DNA of 64,000 bases from CBDUXT01 sp965371245. Lineage in GTDB: Bacteria; Planctomycetota; Phycisphaerae; UBA1845. Under the pieces are notes generated by a model. It was given only the letters and a program-made list of their open reading frames with translations. It was not told the DNA's origin and ran no database searches. A program made the translations under genes and the position numbers. This document shows, one piece after another, positions 1 through 7,911 of this stretch. The stretch lies in contig CBDUXT010000021.1 in NCBI GenBank assembly GCA_965371245.1, positions 3,918 to 67,917 of the forward strand, written 5' to 3'. Each line of letters starts with the position of its first letter. Positions within the stretch are counted from its first letter, which is position 1.

Positions 1-1
1 G

Positions 2-235
2 AACCGGCTCGCGCCGGCGGAGCAACAGGAAGCGGACCAACTCCTGACCGCCAGCAGCGAGCGCCTCAGCCGCATCATTCGAAGTGATGCGCACGATGCC
101 CGCGTCTTGTCCGGGCGGAAGCAGTCGGTTGGCGCAGCGCTGGGCAAGACGGCATCGACCGGGCGGGCGCTTTCGGCCTACCGCGCGTCGGCGGGAAGCG
201 ATCGCCGGGCGGAACGGGTGGATGAGGGCGCATGA
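2..235 (+). CDS. C-terminal 77 residues of a possible FlgN-type flagellar chaperone (5' end outside window)
   Basis: An open frame enters from the left edge and stops at TGA 233-235, overlapping the ATG of the following kinase in an ATGA junction, so the two are probably translationally coupled. The tail is helical and Arg/Ser/Ala-rich, with a pattern like LLTASSERLSRIIRS followed by a short RALSAYRA segment. This resembles the end of FlgN, the chaperone for hook-filament junction proteins, and FlgN would fit a flagellar locus. No decisive motif is visible and the body of the protein is missing, so the identity is a guess from context while the coding call is fairly safe. Confidence 0.45.
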   Translation, partial: NRLAPAEQQEADQLLTASSERLSRIIRSDAHDARVLSGRKQSVGAALGKTASTGRALSAYRASAGSDRRAERVDEGA

Positions 236-1107
236 TGATCGGTTCCGCCGCGGCACGACTGAATGAACCTGAACTCGGTTCGATGATCCAGGCCTACAGC
301 GAAGTGACGGAGCGTTTGAAGCATTCTCACGAGCGACTCGTGCGCGAGGTCTGCCGCCTGCGCGAGGAGTTGATCCGGAAGAACAAAGAGTTGGAGCGGC
401 GCGAGAGACTGGCCGCCCTCGGACAGATGGCCGCGGGTGTCGCCCATGAGATTCGCAACCCGCTCGGCGGGATTGGTCTTTACACGTCGTTGCTGGAGCG
501 TGACCTGGCTGACCGGCCGGAGCAGCTTTCGCTTGTTCGCCGCATGTCCGTCGGTATTCGCAACCTCGACGGCATCGTCGGCGACATTCTGACATTTGCA
601 GGGGACGGCGTGTCCCGGCGACGTCGCGCCAGGCTCGGCGGCATTGTGCAAGCCGTGCTGGTACAGGTGGCCCCGCGTGTGGAAGCGGAGCGCATTGACC
701 TTCAGGTCGATGAGGCCCTTGCCGGCGAGGAGGTGTTCTGTGACGCCGGGCAACTCGAGCGTGCGCTCATCAACCTGACGTTCAACGCGATCGACGCCGC
801 GGGCCGCGACGGTCGGGTCTGGTTTCGCTCCGCCGACAGGAAGAGAGATCCGGGTTTCGTGCGAATGATGGTTCAGGATAACGGGGCAGGTATTCCCGAC
901 GCCCTGCGACACCGCGTGTTTGATCCGTTTTTCACGACGAAGGACAGCGGCACGGGGCTGGGTCTGGCGATCGTGCATCGGATTTTGGAGTCCAACGGCG
1001 GCTCGATTACGGCGGACGCCCGCCCCGGCGGCGGCGCGACGTTTGCGTTGACGGTCCCGCGCTATCGAGCGGGCGATGTAGAGGACACTGACGGAGGTTA
1101 CGGATAG
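232..1107 (+). CDS. Sensor histidine kinase, FlrB/FleS type
   Basis: This 291-residue kinase has no membrane segment, so it should be cytoplasmic. A short helical N-terminus (about 20-65) leads to the H box AAGVAHEIRNP with phospho-acceptor His72. The N box NLTFNAIDAA lies near 181-190, G1 is DNGAGIP near 216-222, the F box is DPFFTTK and G2 is GTGLGLAI near 240-247. It should phosphorylate the response regulator that begins one base after its stop codon. The pair resembles FlrBC/FleSR, which switch on sigma-54-dependent basal-body and hook genes. There is no sensing domain such as PAS, so its signal is unknown and may be assembly-linked. Confidence 0.9.
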   Translation: MMIGSAAARLNEPELGSMIQAYSEVTERLKHSHERLVREVCRLREELIRKNKELERRERLAALGQMAAGVAHEIRNPLGGIGLYTSLLERDLADRPEQLSLVRRMSVGIRNLDGIVGDILTFAGDGVSRRRRARLGGIVQAVLVQVAPRVEAERIDLQVDEALAGEEVFCDAGQLERALINLTFNAIDAAGRDGRVWFRSADRKRDPGFVRMMVQDNGAGIPDALRHRVFDPFFTTKDSGTGLGLAIVHRILESNGGSITADARPGGGATFALTVPRYRAGDVEDTDGGYG

Positions 1108-2502
1108 ATGGCTGATGTCTGCGTGGTGGATGACAAGGAGATTCTGAGGGACTCGCTTTCGGCGGCTCTCACGCGCGAAGACCACCGGGTCACGACCTTC
1201 GCCGACCCGGTACAGGCGCTGCGCGATATCAAGCGCGGCGACTTTGGGTTGGTGCTCACCGACCTGAAGATGCCGCGCATGGACGGGTTGACGCTCATCC
1301 GGGAAATCCGGGCGGCCGGGTGCGATTGTCCGGTGATCATGATGACGGGATTCGCGACCGTATCGACGGCCGTGGAAGCCATGAAGCTCGGGGCGTGCGA
1401 CTATCTGCAAAAACCGTTCGAGGCCGACACCGTGGCCGTCGTCGTCGATCGCGCGCTGGAGCATGCGCGGCTTCGACGGGAAAACGAGGCGTTTCGTGCG
1501 TCGATCGATTCACAAAACAGCCGTCGGCTGTTGATTGGCTCCGGCCGCGCCGTGCAGCGACTTCGAGAGCAGATGGATCGTGTGGCCGTCAGTCATGCCA
1601 CCACGCTCATCACGGGTGAGTCGGGAACCGGGAAGGAGCTGGTCGCCTGGTACGTTCATCACGCCTCGCCGCGCGGCGAGCGACCGATGTTGTGTCTGAA
1701 TTGTGCGGCCCTCTCCGGGAACCTGCTGGAGAGCGAGCTGTTCGGGCATGAGCGCGGCGCCTTCACCGGCGCGGACCGTACCCGGAAAGGCCGGTTCGAA
1801 CTGGCGGACGGCGGGACGCTTCTTCTGGATGAAATATCGGAGATGGCGCTGCCGCTTCAATCGAAGCTGCTTCGCGTGTTGCAGGAAGGTGAGTTCGAGC
1901 GGGTGGGCAGCAGTACGACCCGTCGGGTGGACGTTCGCGTCATCGCGACGACCAACCGCAATCTGGATAACTGGGTGACGCGCAAGCGATTCCGGGAGGA
2001 CCTGTACTACCGACTGAATGTTCTGCCGGTGGCGGTTCCGCCCCTGCGCGAGCGGTCCGAAGACATCCCGGAACTCGTGGCGCACTTCCTGGACCGGGCG
2101 GTCGTCCAGGACGGCTCCGAGCCGGTCACCGTCGATCCCGAGGCGATGACGCTGTTGGTCGATTATCACTGGCCCGGCAACGTGCGTGAATTGGAGAACC
2201 TCTGCCGCCGCGCTGCGACGCTGTGCGATTCCGGCGCGGTTGCGGCCTCGTTGATCGAGCCGTGGCTTCGACCCAATGCGTCCGCGCGGGACGGGTTCGG
2301 TTCGCTTCGCGACGGACGGATGCTCCAGGACATGGAAAGACGACTCATCGAGCGGACCCTCCAACGGTTCAGCGGGCATCGAGCCAAGACGGCCAAGGCG
2401 CTCGGCATGGGCATTCGCACCTTGGGAATGAAGCTCAAACAGTGGCGGGAAGAAGCCCGGGAGCGCGAGCAGACGTTGGCCGCGTGCGAAACGGCTCTGT
2501 AG
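1108..2502 (+). CDS. Sigma-54-dependent response regulator, FlrC/FleR type
   Basis: This is a three-domain NtrC-family activator of 464 residues. The receiver domain has acidic D8/D9, phospho-acceptor D52 (TDLKMPRMDG) and K102. The AAA+ domain has Walker A GESGTGKE (170-177), the sigma-54 contact loop GAFTGA (217-222) and Walker B GGTLLLDE (to 242). A Fis-type helix-turn-helix ends the protein (HRAKTAKALGMGIRTLGMKL). An SD-like GGAGG precedes the ATG. The cognate kinase is directly upstream, and a sigma-54 promoter with possible enhancer repeats lies directly downstream, so flgB and the genes after it are the likely targets. Confidence 0.93.
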   Translation: MADVCVVDDKEILRDSLSAALTREDHRVTTFADPVQALRDIKRGDFGLVLTDLKMPRMDGLTLIREIRAAGCDCPVIMMTGFATVSTAVEAMKLGACDYLQKPFEADTVAVVVDRALEHARLRRENEAFRASIDSQNSRRLLIGSGRAVQRLREQMDRVAVSHATTLITGESGTGKELVAWYVHHASPRGERPMLCLNCAALSGNLLESELFGHERGAFTGADRTRKGRFELADGGTLLLDEISEMALPLQSKLLRVLQEGEFERVGSSTTRRVDVRVIATTNRNLDNWVTRKRFREDLYYRLNVLPVAVPPLRERSEDIPELVAHFLDRAVVQDGSEPVTVDPEAMTLLVDYHWPGNVRELENLCRRAATLCDSGAVAASLIEPWLRPNASARDGFGSLRDGRMLQDMERRLIERTLQRFSGHRAKTAKALGMGIRTLGMKLKQWREEAREREQTLAACETAL

Positions 2503-2534
2503 AGGTTTCGCCCTCCGGCGCGCCGCGCAGAAAC

Positions 2535-2579
2535 CGCCGACCGGCAGCTATTGCCGGCGCGTCGAAGGCGCCGACCGGC
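2535..2579 (+). promoter_or_regulatory. Two 11-bp direct repeats, candidate enhancer for the sigma-54 activator
   Basis: CGCCGACCGGC occurs at 2535-2545 and again at 2569-2579. The copies start 34 bp apart, close to three helical turns, and end about 30 bp upstream of the -24 element of the sigma-54 promoter. Repeats on one DNA face are typical of activator sites. Binding by the adjacent FlrC-like protein is inference. Confidence 0.4.
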
Positions 2580-2610
2580 GGTGATTGGCCGGAAAGTGCG
2601 ACGGAGCGGT

Positions 2611-2629
2611 TTGGCACGGTCCGTGCTTT
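2611..2629 (+). promoter_or_regulatory. Sigma-54 (-24/-12) promoter upstream of flgB
   Basis: The stretch reads TTGGCACG, four bases, then GTGCT. It matches the sigma-54 consensus TTGGCACG-N4-TTGCW with one mismatch, and the GG and GC doublets are separated by exactly 10 bp as required. It lies about 80 bp before the flgB start and directly after a sigma-54 activator gene. Confidence 0.75.
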
Positions 2630-2706
2630 CGTTCGCGGAGGTGAATGGTTCTGACTCGCGTAGCGCGCGTGCCGCTTGCGGCGTGCGGTGTGGCAGAGGG
2701 ATTGTG

Positions 2707-3144
2707 ATGTTCCTAACGGCGATTTCCGACGGCGGTGCGATTCCCGCCCTGGTCAAGACGCTCGCCTTCAACGAGCAGCGGCTTCGAATGATCTCGGAGA
2801 ACGTGGCCAACATCCACACGCCGGGATACCGCGCCAAGCAGCTGGATACCAAGGCGTTCCAGCGGGCGCTCGGCGAGGCGCTCGATGCGCGGTCCTCCGA
2901 CGCGCACACGCCGTTTGACGTCAGCGCCGGCGACGAAGTAGCCACGGACGAGTTCGGGTTTCTCCGGGTGACGCCCTCGGAGCGGCCCGTCGATAACATC
3001 TTGTTTCACGATGGGACGAATCTTTCGATCGAGCGGGAGATGGCCGACCTGGCGGAGACCGGCATGGTGCACGAAATGGCCTCGACGCTGTTGGACGGCT
3101 ACTACGACGGCTTGCGGAAGGCGATCCGCGGGACGGTCGGCTAG
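2707..3144 (+). CDS. flgB: Flagellar proximal rod protein FlgB
   Basis: This 145-residue protein has the N-terminal rod signature LRMISENVANIHTPGYRAK (24-42), equivalent to the ANNLANxxTPGY motif of axial proteins. It has a helical C-terminus for coiled-coil packing. FlgB is the first rod subunit exported through the basal body and contacts the MS ring via FliE. The start at 2707 is preceded by AGAGGG; the frame stays open upstream to 2551, but the extra stretch is unlike FlgB and overlaps the promoter. It is the first gene after the sigma-54 promoter and is followed by flgC. Confidence 0.9.
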   Translation: MFLTAISDGGAIPALVKTLAFNEQRLRMISENVANIHTPGYRAKQLDTKAFQRALGEALDARSSDAHTPFDVSAGDEVATDEFGFLRVTPSERPVDNILFHDGTNLSIEREMADLAETGMVHEMASTLLDGYYDGLRKAIRGTVG

Positions 3145-3310
3145 AGCGAAATCCGTTTCGTGCAGCGTTCCATGAATGCCGAGCATTCGTCAATATCCGG
3201 GAGTCCGCCCGAGCCACAGCCCGCGGGTGGGAAAGACAGTCTTGGCTGAAGCGCGCCGGCTGAATACATAGCCGTACCTTAGAGGGAACGGCACTGGGAA
3301 GGGTTGAATC

Positions 3311-3730
3311 ATGTACGGCATCTTTGATGTCAGCACGTCGGCACTGACGACGTATCGCACACAGATGGAGGTGGCCGCCGGCAACATCGCGATGAAGGAT
3401 GCCTACCACAAGGAGAACGGCGAGTTTGTCCCGTTCCGTCGGCGGGTGGCGTTGGTTGCCGCCGGAGACCCGTCTCGCGGGTCGGATGCGCCCGGCGTTC
3501 ACGTGGCCCGGATCGTCGGTGATCCCGCGCCGTTCGGTTTGCGCGACGACCCGACCAGCCCCTACGCCATCAAGCAGGGTGCGGACAAGGGTAAGGTTCG
3601 AGTCACCAACGTGGACTATCACACGGAAATGATCAACGCGATGACCGCGGCGCGTGCCTACGAGGCGAACGTCGCCGTCATCGAGATGGCCAAGTCCATG
3701 GCCGCCAGTTCGTTGCGGCTGATTGCCTAG
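3311..3730 (+). CDS. flgC: Flagellar proximal rod protein FlgC
   Basis: The protein has 139 residues. The N-terminal STSALTTYRTQMEVAAGNIA is the FlgC version of the axial-protein motif. The C-terminus has the classic EMINAMTAARAYEANVAVIE helix followed by KSMAASSLRLIA. It packs with FlgB and FlgF in the proximal rod. An AAGGG sequence lies upstream of the ATG. A 166-bp gap separates it from flgB, longer than most gaps in this cluster, and contains small hairpins. fliE follows 26 bp after the stop. Confidence 0.93.
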   Translation: MYGIFDVSTSALTTYRTQMEVAAGNIAMKDAYHKENGEFVPFRRRVALVAAGDPSRGSDAPGVHVARIVGDPAPFGLRDDPTSPYAIKQGADKGKVRVTNVDYHTEMINAMTAARAYEANVAVIEMAKSMAASSLRLIA

Positions 3731-3756
3731 CCGCCCGAGAGGAAAGGACACAGGCG

Positions 3757-4068
3757 ATGTCGAACCCGATTCAGTTTTCCGGCATGGTGCCGCCGATCCG
3801 ACCCATCGTGGCGGAAACGGGCGTGCAGGCGGGTGACGGCGCCCAGACGAAGGACTTCCGATCGATTCTCCTGAACAGCTTGGAGCAGGTGAACCGGTTG
3901 CAAAACGAGGCCGACGCCGGGGTGCAGCGACTGCTTTCCGGAGAGACGAACAACGTCGCGGAGGTGTTGGCGGCGTCGAACAAGGCCGGGATCGCGTTCG
4001 ATCTGCTCATGGAAGTGCGGAACAAGCTGACGGACGCCTATCGTGAAATCCAACAGATGCGCGTGTAG
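3757..4068 (+). CDS. fliE: Flagellar hook-basal body protein FliE
   Basis: This 103-residue protein is of usual FliE length. It ends in AFDLLMEVRNKLTDAYREIQ, the conserved FliE C-terminal helix with VRNKL and AYxEI. FliE is the adaptor between the MS ring (FliF) and the FlgB rod. A purine-rich GAGAGGAAAGGA precedes the ATG. The next gene, fliF, begins only after a 292-bp structured spacer. Confidence 0.93.
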   Translation: MSNPIQFSGMVPPIRPIVAETGVQAGDGAQTKDFRSILLNSLEQVNRLQNEADAGVQRLLSGETNNVAEVLAASNKAGIAFDLLMEVRNKLTDAYREIQQMRV

Positions 4069-4074
4069 CAGATT

Positions 4075-4267
4075 GTTGAAGTGCCACAACCAGTTCAGGC
4101 GTTCTTCAACGGGTTGGTTGTGTTCCGTCGCGTCTCGACGGACCACGGCGTCCAACGGTGCGGGTGCCATGGGACCGTAGTGTGAGTACCCCTGGGCGCT
4201 GGATGCGCCCTGGATACCGACCATAGCGTCTTTGGACGTAAGCGCGGTGCCGGACAGGAGGTCCGGC
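4075..4267 (+). other. Hairpin-rich leader between fliE and fliF
   Basis: The 292-bp gap before fliF holds three inverted repeats. CACAACCA at 4085-4092 pairs with TGGTTGTG at 4115-4122, and competes with GTTGAAG (4075-4081)/CTTCAAC (4104-4110). GGGCGC (4194-4199) pairs with GCGCCC (4205-4210) around TGGAT. GCCGGAC (4249-4255) pairs with GTCCGGC (4261-4267) around AGGAG. None is followed by a T run, so these are not obvious intrinsic terminators. Confidence 0.5.
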
Positions 4268-4360
4268 CTCGCGCTCGTTGTTTCTACCGGTGGCGACATG
4301 CCCCGCCGGCAAGCGTCTGCCTCGGCCGGCGTTGGGTCCGTTAGGACACAGTAGGTAACC

Positions 4361-6046
4361 ATGGAACGACTTCGACAGTTGTGGGCTCGGATCAGCGAGC
4401 AACTCGGTGTCCTGACGGTCTCTCAGCGGCTGGTCATCGGGCTGTGTGCCGCCTTGGTGGCGGTATCGCTGCTTTGGCTGATGCAATGGTCGACCGCGCC
4501 GGAGATGGTGCCCATCACGACGCATGAGTTCAGCTTCGAGGAACTCAGGGACGCCGAGGATGCGCTCCGCGCCGCGGGCATCGAGTTTCAAGTTCACGGG
4601 ACGCGGCTGCTGGTGCGCCCGGCCGATCGACACAACGCGGTCCGCGTATCGTATGACGCCGATGCCCTGCCTGACGGAAGCCTGTATGACCTGAAGGCCG
4701 CGATCACCGAGAGCGACCCCTTCGTCTCGCCCGAGGCGCGGCGCAATGCGTGGACGTATGCGACGGGCAACGAGTTGGCCAAGATCATCATCACCTATCC
4801 GTTTGTAAAGAAGGCATCGGTGATGATCAACCCGGTCACGAAGAGGCGGCTTGGGGGCGTGAGTGACGTGCCGACGGCGTCGCTCTCGGTCACACTCACC
4901 GGTGGTACGGAGATGGGCCGGGAGAAGGTGGAAGGGTTCGCCAAGCTGATCGCGGGCGCGGTGGCCGGGCTGCAGCCGCACAACGTGAATGTGACCGACG
5001 CCAGGACCGGACGATCCTATTCGGTTCCGCACCCCAACGACGCGGCCAGCTTTGATGTGCTGAGCATGGTCAAACGGCGAGAGGATCACTACCGGGGAAA
5101 GATTCTATCCAAGCTCGCGGACATTCCGGGCTTGCAGGTAGCTGTCGCCGTCGAGCTGGACACCAGCAAACGGGTCACACAGAACATTACGCATGCCAAA
5201 CCCGAGCCCAAGAAGGAGACGTCCGATTCCACGGAACGTTCATCGGGCGGTCAGCCGTCCGAGGCGGGCGTGCAAGCCAACACCGGCACGGCGCTGACGG
5301 GTCAGGGGGCGGGTGGGACCAACACCACCGAGAAGACCACGACGGAGAACTTCAACCCGCTGGTTACGCAGACCGAGCAGATCGAGCAGATGCCGTTTGC
5401 GGTGAAGAAGGTGACAGCGTCGGTGGGAATCCCGCGGAGCTTCGTTGCCGGCGTGTACAAGGCCAGGTATCCCCAAAAAGCTGACGAGCCCAAGGACGAC
5501 GATCCACTGTTTGTGGGCGTTCGAGACGAGCAGGTGACACGGGTCAAGAGCAGCATCGAGCGAATCGTGATGGCTCGAGATCCGAATGATGTCATCGTGG
5601 ATGTGTACCCGGACATGGACTGGTCCGCGGGCAGCGGGACCTGGAGCAGCGCACCCGGGGCGATGACGCTGGCCAACCAGGGCGCGGAAAGCCTTGACGT
5701 CATAGGCCTGGCGCGGACCTACGTTCCGCAGGCGGGGCTTGGCATTCTGGCGATGATGAGCCTGTTCATGATGCTCCGCGTTGCGCGAAAGTCCGAAAGG
5801 GGGGGCGAATCCGATGGCTCCCTCCAGGACGGGTCCGCCGATGCGCTGGCGGACGAGCCGTTGTTGACGGTGGGTCCCACGACGGTCGGTCAGGCGGAGA
5901 CGTCCGAGAGCCTCCTTGCGGGCAAGGAGGTGGATCCGGAAAGCCTTCGGTACCAGGAACTCGGGGCGGAGGTGTCAAAGATGGTTGAGGGCGACCCGGA
6001 GGGCGCGGCCAATCTCATCCGTCGTTGGGTGGAGGCGGGGGATTAG
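4361..6046 (+). CDS. fliF: Flagellar MS-ring protein FliF
   Basis: This 561-residue protein has the FliF layout. A first membrane helix lies around residues 22-40 (RLVIGLCAALVAVSLLWL). The YscJ-like ring-building domains follow, then a low-complexity Gly/Ser/Thr-rich stretch around 285-335, a second membrane helix near 457-474 and a cytoplasmic tail. The tail ends in VEGDPEGAANLIRRWV, the region that binds FliG. It forms the membrane ring on which rod, C ring and export gate assemble. fliG follows 52 bp downstream. Confidence 0.94.
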   Translation: MERLRQLWARISEQLGVLTVSQRLVIGLCAALVAVSLLWLMQWSTAPEMVPITTHEFSFEELRDAEDALRAAGIEFQVHGTRLLVRPADRHNAVRVSYDADALPDGSLYDLKAAITESDPFVSPEARRNAWTYATGNELAKIIITYPFVKKASVMINPVTKRRLGGVSDVPTASLSVTLTGGTEMGREKVEGFAKLIAGAVAGLQPHNVNVTDARTGRSYSVPHPNDAASFDVLSMVKRREDHYRGKILSKLADIPGLQVAVAVELDTSKRVTQNITHAKPEPKKETSDSTERSSGGQPSEAGVQANTGTALTGQGAGGTNTTEKTTTENFNPLVTQTEQIEQMPFAVKKVTASVGIPRSFVAGVYKARYPQKADEPKDDDPLFVGVRDEQVTRVKSSIERIVMARDPNDVIVDVYPDMDWSAGSGTWSSAPGAMTLANQGAESLDVIGLARTYVPQAGLGILAMMSLFMMLRVARKSERGGESDGSLQDGSADALADEPLLTVGPTTVGQAETSESLLAGKEVDPESLRYQELGAEVSKMVEGDPEGAANLIRRWVEAGD

Positions 6047-6098
6047 GGCGGGCGCGCCATTAGCGGCCACGCGGCGAATCTTTCGGAAGACATAGGGA

Positions 6099-7133
6099 AT
6101 GGCGAAGAAGGAAACGAGCGTCAAGAAGGAGCCCGAGCTGCGGGGGATTGCCAAGGCTGCAATCCTACTCATCTCTTTGGATGGCGACAGTTCCGCGGCC
6201 ATCCTACAGAGGATGGATCAGGACATTGTCGAAGACATCACGCGTGAGATTGCTCAGCTCGATGTGATCGACGCGGGCCAGCGCGGCGACATCATCGAGG
6301 AGTTCTACAACCTCGCCCTCGCGCGGCAGTATGCCAAACAAGGCGGCATCGCCTATGCGCGGCAGCTCTTGGACAAGGCACTTCCCTCGGATCAGGCCAA
6401 GTACGTGCTCAAGCTCATCGAGGGGGAAGTCTACAAGAAGCCGTTTGCGTTCCTGGCCAAGACCGACTCCGAAAACCTGATGACCTTTATTCAGGACGAA
6501 CATCCACAGACGATCGCGCTGATTCTGTCGCATGTTTCGGCGGAAAAGGGTAGTGAGATCATCGCCGGTCTGTCGTTGAGCAAACAGATCGAGGTCGTGA
6601 CGCGTATCGCCAACATGGACAACACGAACCCCGAGGTCGTCAAGGAGGTGGAGCGCGGGCTGGAGATGCGCCTCTCCGGAATGATGTCGCAGACCTTCCA
6701 GAAAGTGGGCGGCGTCGAGTCGGTGGCGAGCATGCTCAACCTGGCCGACCGGGCTACGGAGAAGGGTATCCTGGAAGCACTCGAGGCGCAAGACCCCGAC
6801 CTTGTCGAACAAATCCGCCGACTGATGTTCGTGTTCGAGGACATCCTCCTGGTCAACGACAAGGGCATCCAAATGGTGCTCAAGGAAATCGAGAACGAGG
6901 ACCTTGCGTTGGCGTTGAAAACAGCCAGTGAGGACTTGAGGGAGAAAGTTTTCCAGAACATGTCGGATCGAGCGTCGCAGCTTATCAAAGAGGACATGGA
7001 GTATATGGGGCCGGTTCGAGTCTCGGACGTCGAAGCGTCGCAACAGAAGATCGTCGACGTCGTTCGCCGGTTGGAGGATTCGGGCGACTTGATCATCTCC
7101 GGTCGTGGGACGGAGAAGGAGATGATCGTATGA
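6099..7133 (+). CDS. fliG: Flagellar motor switch protein FliG
   Basis: At 344 residues it is full length. The middle domain contains the conserved EHPQTIALILSHV (134-146), which binds FliM in the usual C ring. The C-terminal domain contains MFVFEDILLVNDKGIQ and the charged stretch DLREKVFQNMSDRAS, which faces the stator MotA. FliG sits on the FliF tail and turns proton or ion flow into torque. The EHPQ face is intact although fliM is absent from this cluster. Confidence 0.95.
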   Translation: MAKKETSVKKEPELRGIAKAAILLISLDGDSSAAILQRMDQDIVEDITREIAQLDVIDAGQRGDIIEEFYNLALARQYAKQGGIAYARQLLDKALPSDQAKYVLKLIEGEVYKKPFAFLAKTDSENLMTFIQDEHPQTIALILSHVSAEKGSEIIAGLSLSKQIEVVTRIANMDNTNPEVVKEVERGLEMRLSGMMSQTFQKVGGVESVASMLNLADRATEKGILEALEAQDPDLVEQIRRLMFVFEDILLVNDKGIQMVLKEIENEDLALALKTASEDLREKVFQNMSDRASQLIKEDMEYMGPVRVSDVEASQQKIVDVVRRLEDSGDLIISGRGTEKEMIV

Positions 7134-7194
7134 TCGCCGTGTCGCGCGCCCGTTGCGGCGGACATCCACCGGTTCGGCCGATCGTGGGGGGGCA

Positions 7195-7911
7195 ATGACG
7201 GCTACGGTCATCAAGGTCGGCGAAGCCGGCACGATTCTCAAGCGGCTTTCCACGGTGGACCTTGCCGACCATCTGGGGGAGGCGCGCGCCGTGGTCGAAA
7301 AGGCGGAACGTCGCGCGGCCCGGATCGTCGCCGACGCGCAGGGTCAAGTGGAGCGGCTCTTCGCCGAGAGAAAAAAGGCCGGCTACGAGGCCGGGCATGC
7401 GGAGGGCATCGAGGTCGGACGGACGTCCGGTCACGAGGCCGCCCATGCCGAAGCGATCGAACAGTTTCGGCAACAGCACGCGGCCGTTGCGGCGGACATG
7501 TTGGCGGCGGTCTCTGGAATCGACGCCCTCAAGCGGGATCTGCGCATCGCCGCGGAGCGTGATCTGCTTGATTTCTCGATTCAGATCGCCAAGCGCCTGA
7601 CTTTCCAAATAGGAAAGCTCCACCGCGACGCCGCGAAGGAAAACTTCAGGCGGGCGCTGCGTCTATTGGAAACGAAGACGAACCTGACGGTTCGCGTGCC
7701 AGCGGCCGACATGGCGGCTTTTCGCACGTTTGCATCCGGCACGCTGGATGAAATCGATGCCGCCGGGTCGCTGAGCCTGATGGCGGATGAGTCGCTGTCA
7801 CCCGGCGGATGTATCGTGGAGAGCGAGCGGGCGCACATCGACGCAACGCTGGAAACACAGATCGGCGAACTCGTCGCCTTGCTTCTGGACGAGGCGAGTG
7901 GCGATGACTGA
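7195..7911 (+). CDS. fliH: FliH-like flagellar export ATPase regulator
   Basis: A 238-residue Ala/Glu/Arg-rich helical protein lies between fliG and fliI, the invariant place of fliH. Residues 25-100 look coiled-coil, with a Gly-spaced run (AGYEAGHAEGIEVGRTSGHE region), as in FliH stalks. The C-terminal domain has KRLTFQIGKLHRD and a V-ATPase E-subunit-like pattern. It binds the FliI ATPase and docks it to the C ring. The start at 7195 has a GTGGGGGG run just upstream; an ATG at 7153 in the same frame adds 14 unlikely residues. Confidence 0.82.
   Translation: MTATVIKVGEAGTILKRLSTVDLADHLGEARAVVEKAERRAARIVADAQGQVERLFAERKKAGYEAGHAEGIEVGRTSGHEAAHAEAIEQFRQQHAAVAADMLAAVSGIDALKRDLRIAAERDLLDFSIQIAKRLTFQIGKLHRDAAKENFRRALRLLETKTNLTVRVPAADMAAFRTFASGTLDEIDAAGSLSLMADESLSPGGCIVESERAHIDATLETQIGELVALLLDEASGDD

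Noticed and set aside
84..266. 60-residue plus-strand frame at the left edge
   Set aside because: It overlaps the better-supported frame ending at 235 and the kinase start, and is Arg-rich with no SD.
178..1464. Long minus-strand open frame opposite the kinase and regulator genes
   Set aside because: It is antisense to two strongly conserved plus-strand genes and has the composition of a GC-rich mirror frame. The same holds for 10307-11776 and 47515-49437.
3250..3275. Second sigma-54 motif before flgC (TTGGCTGAAGCGCGC)
   Set aside because: GG-to-GC spacing is 9 bp, not 10, and the C-A-C-G core is missing.
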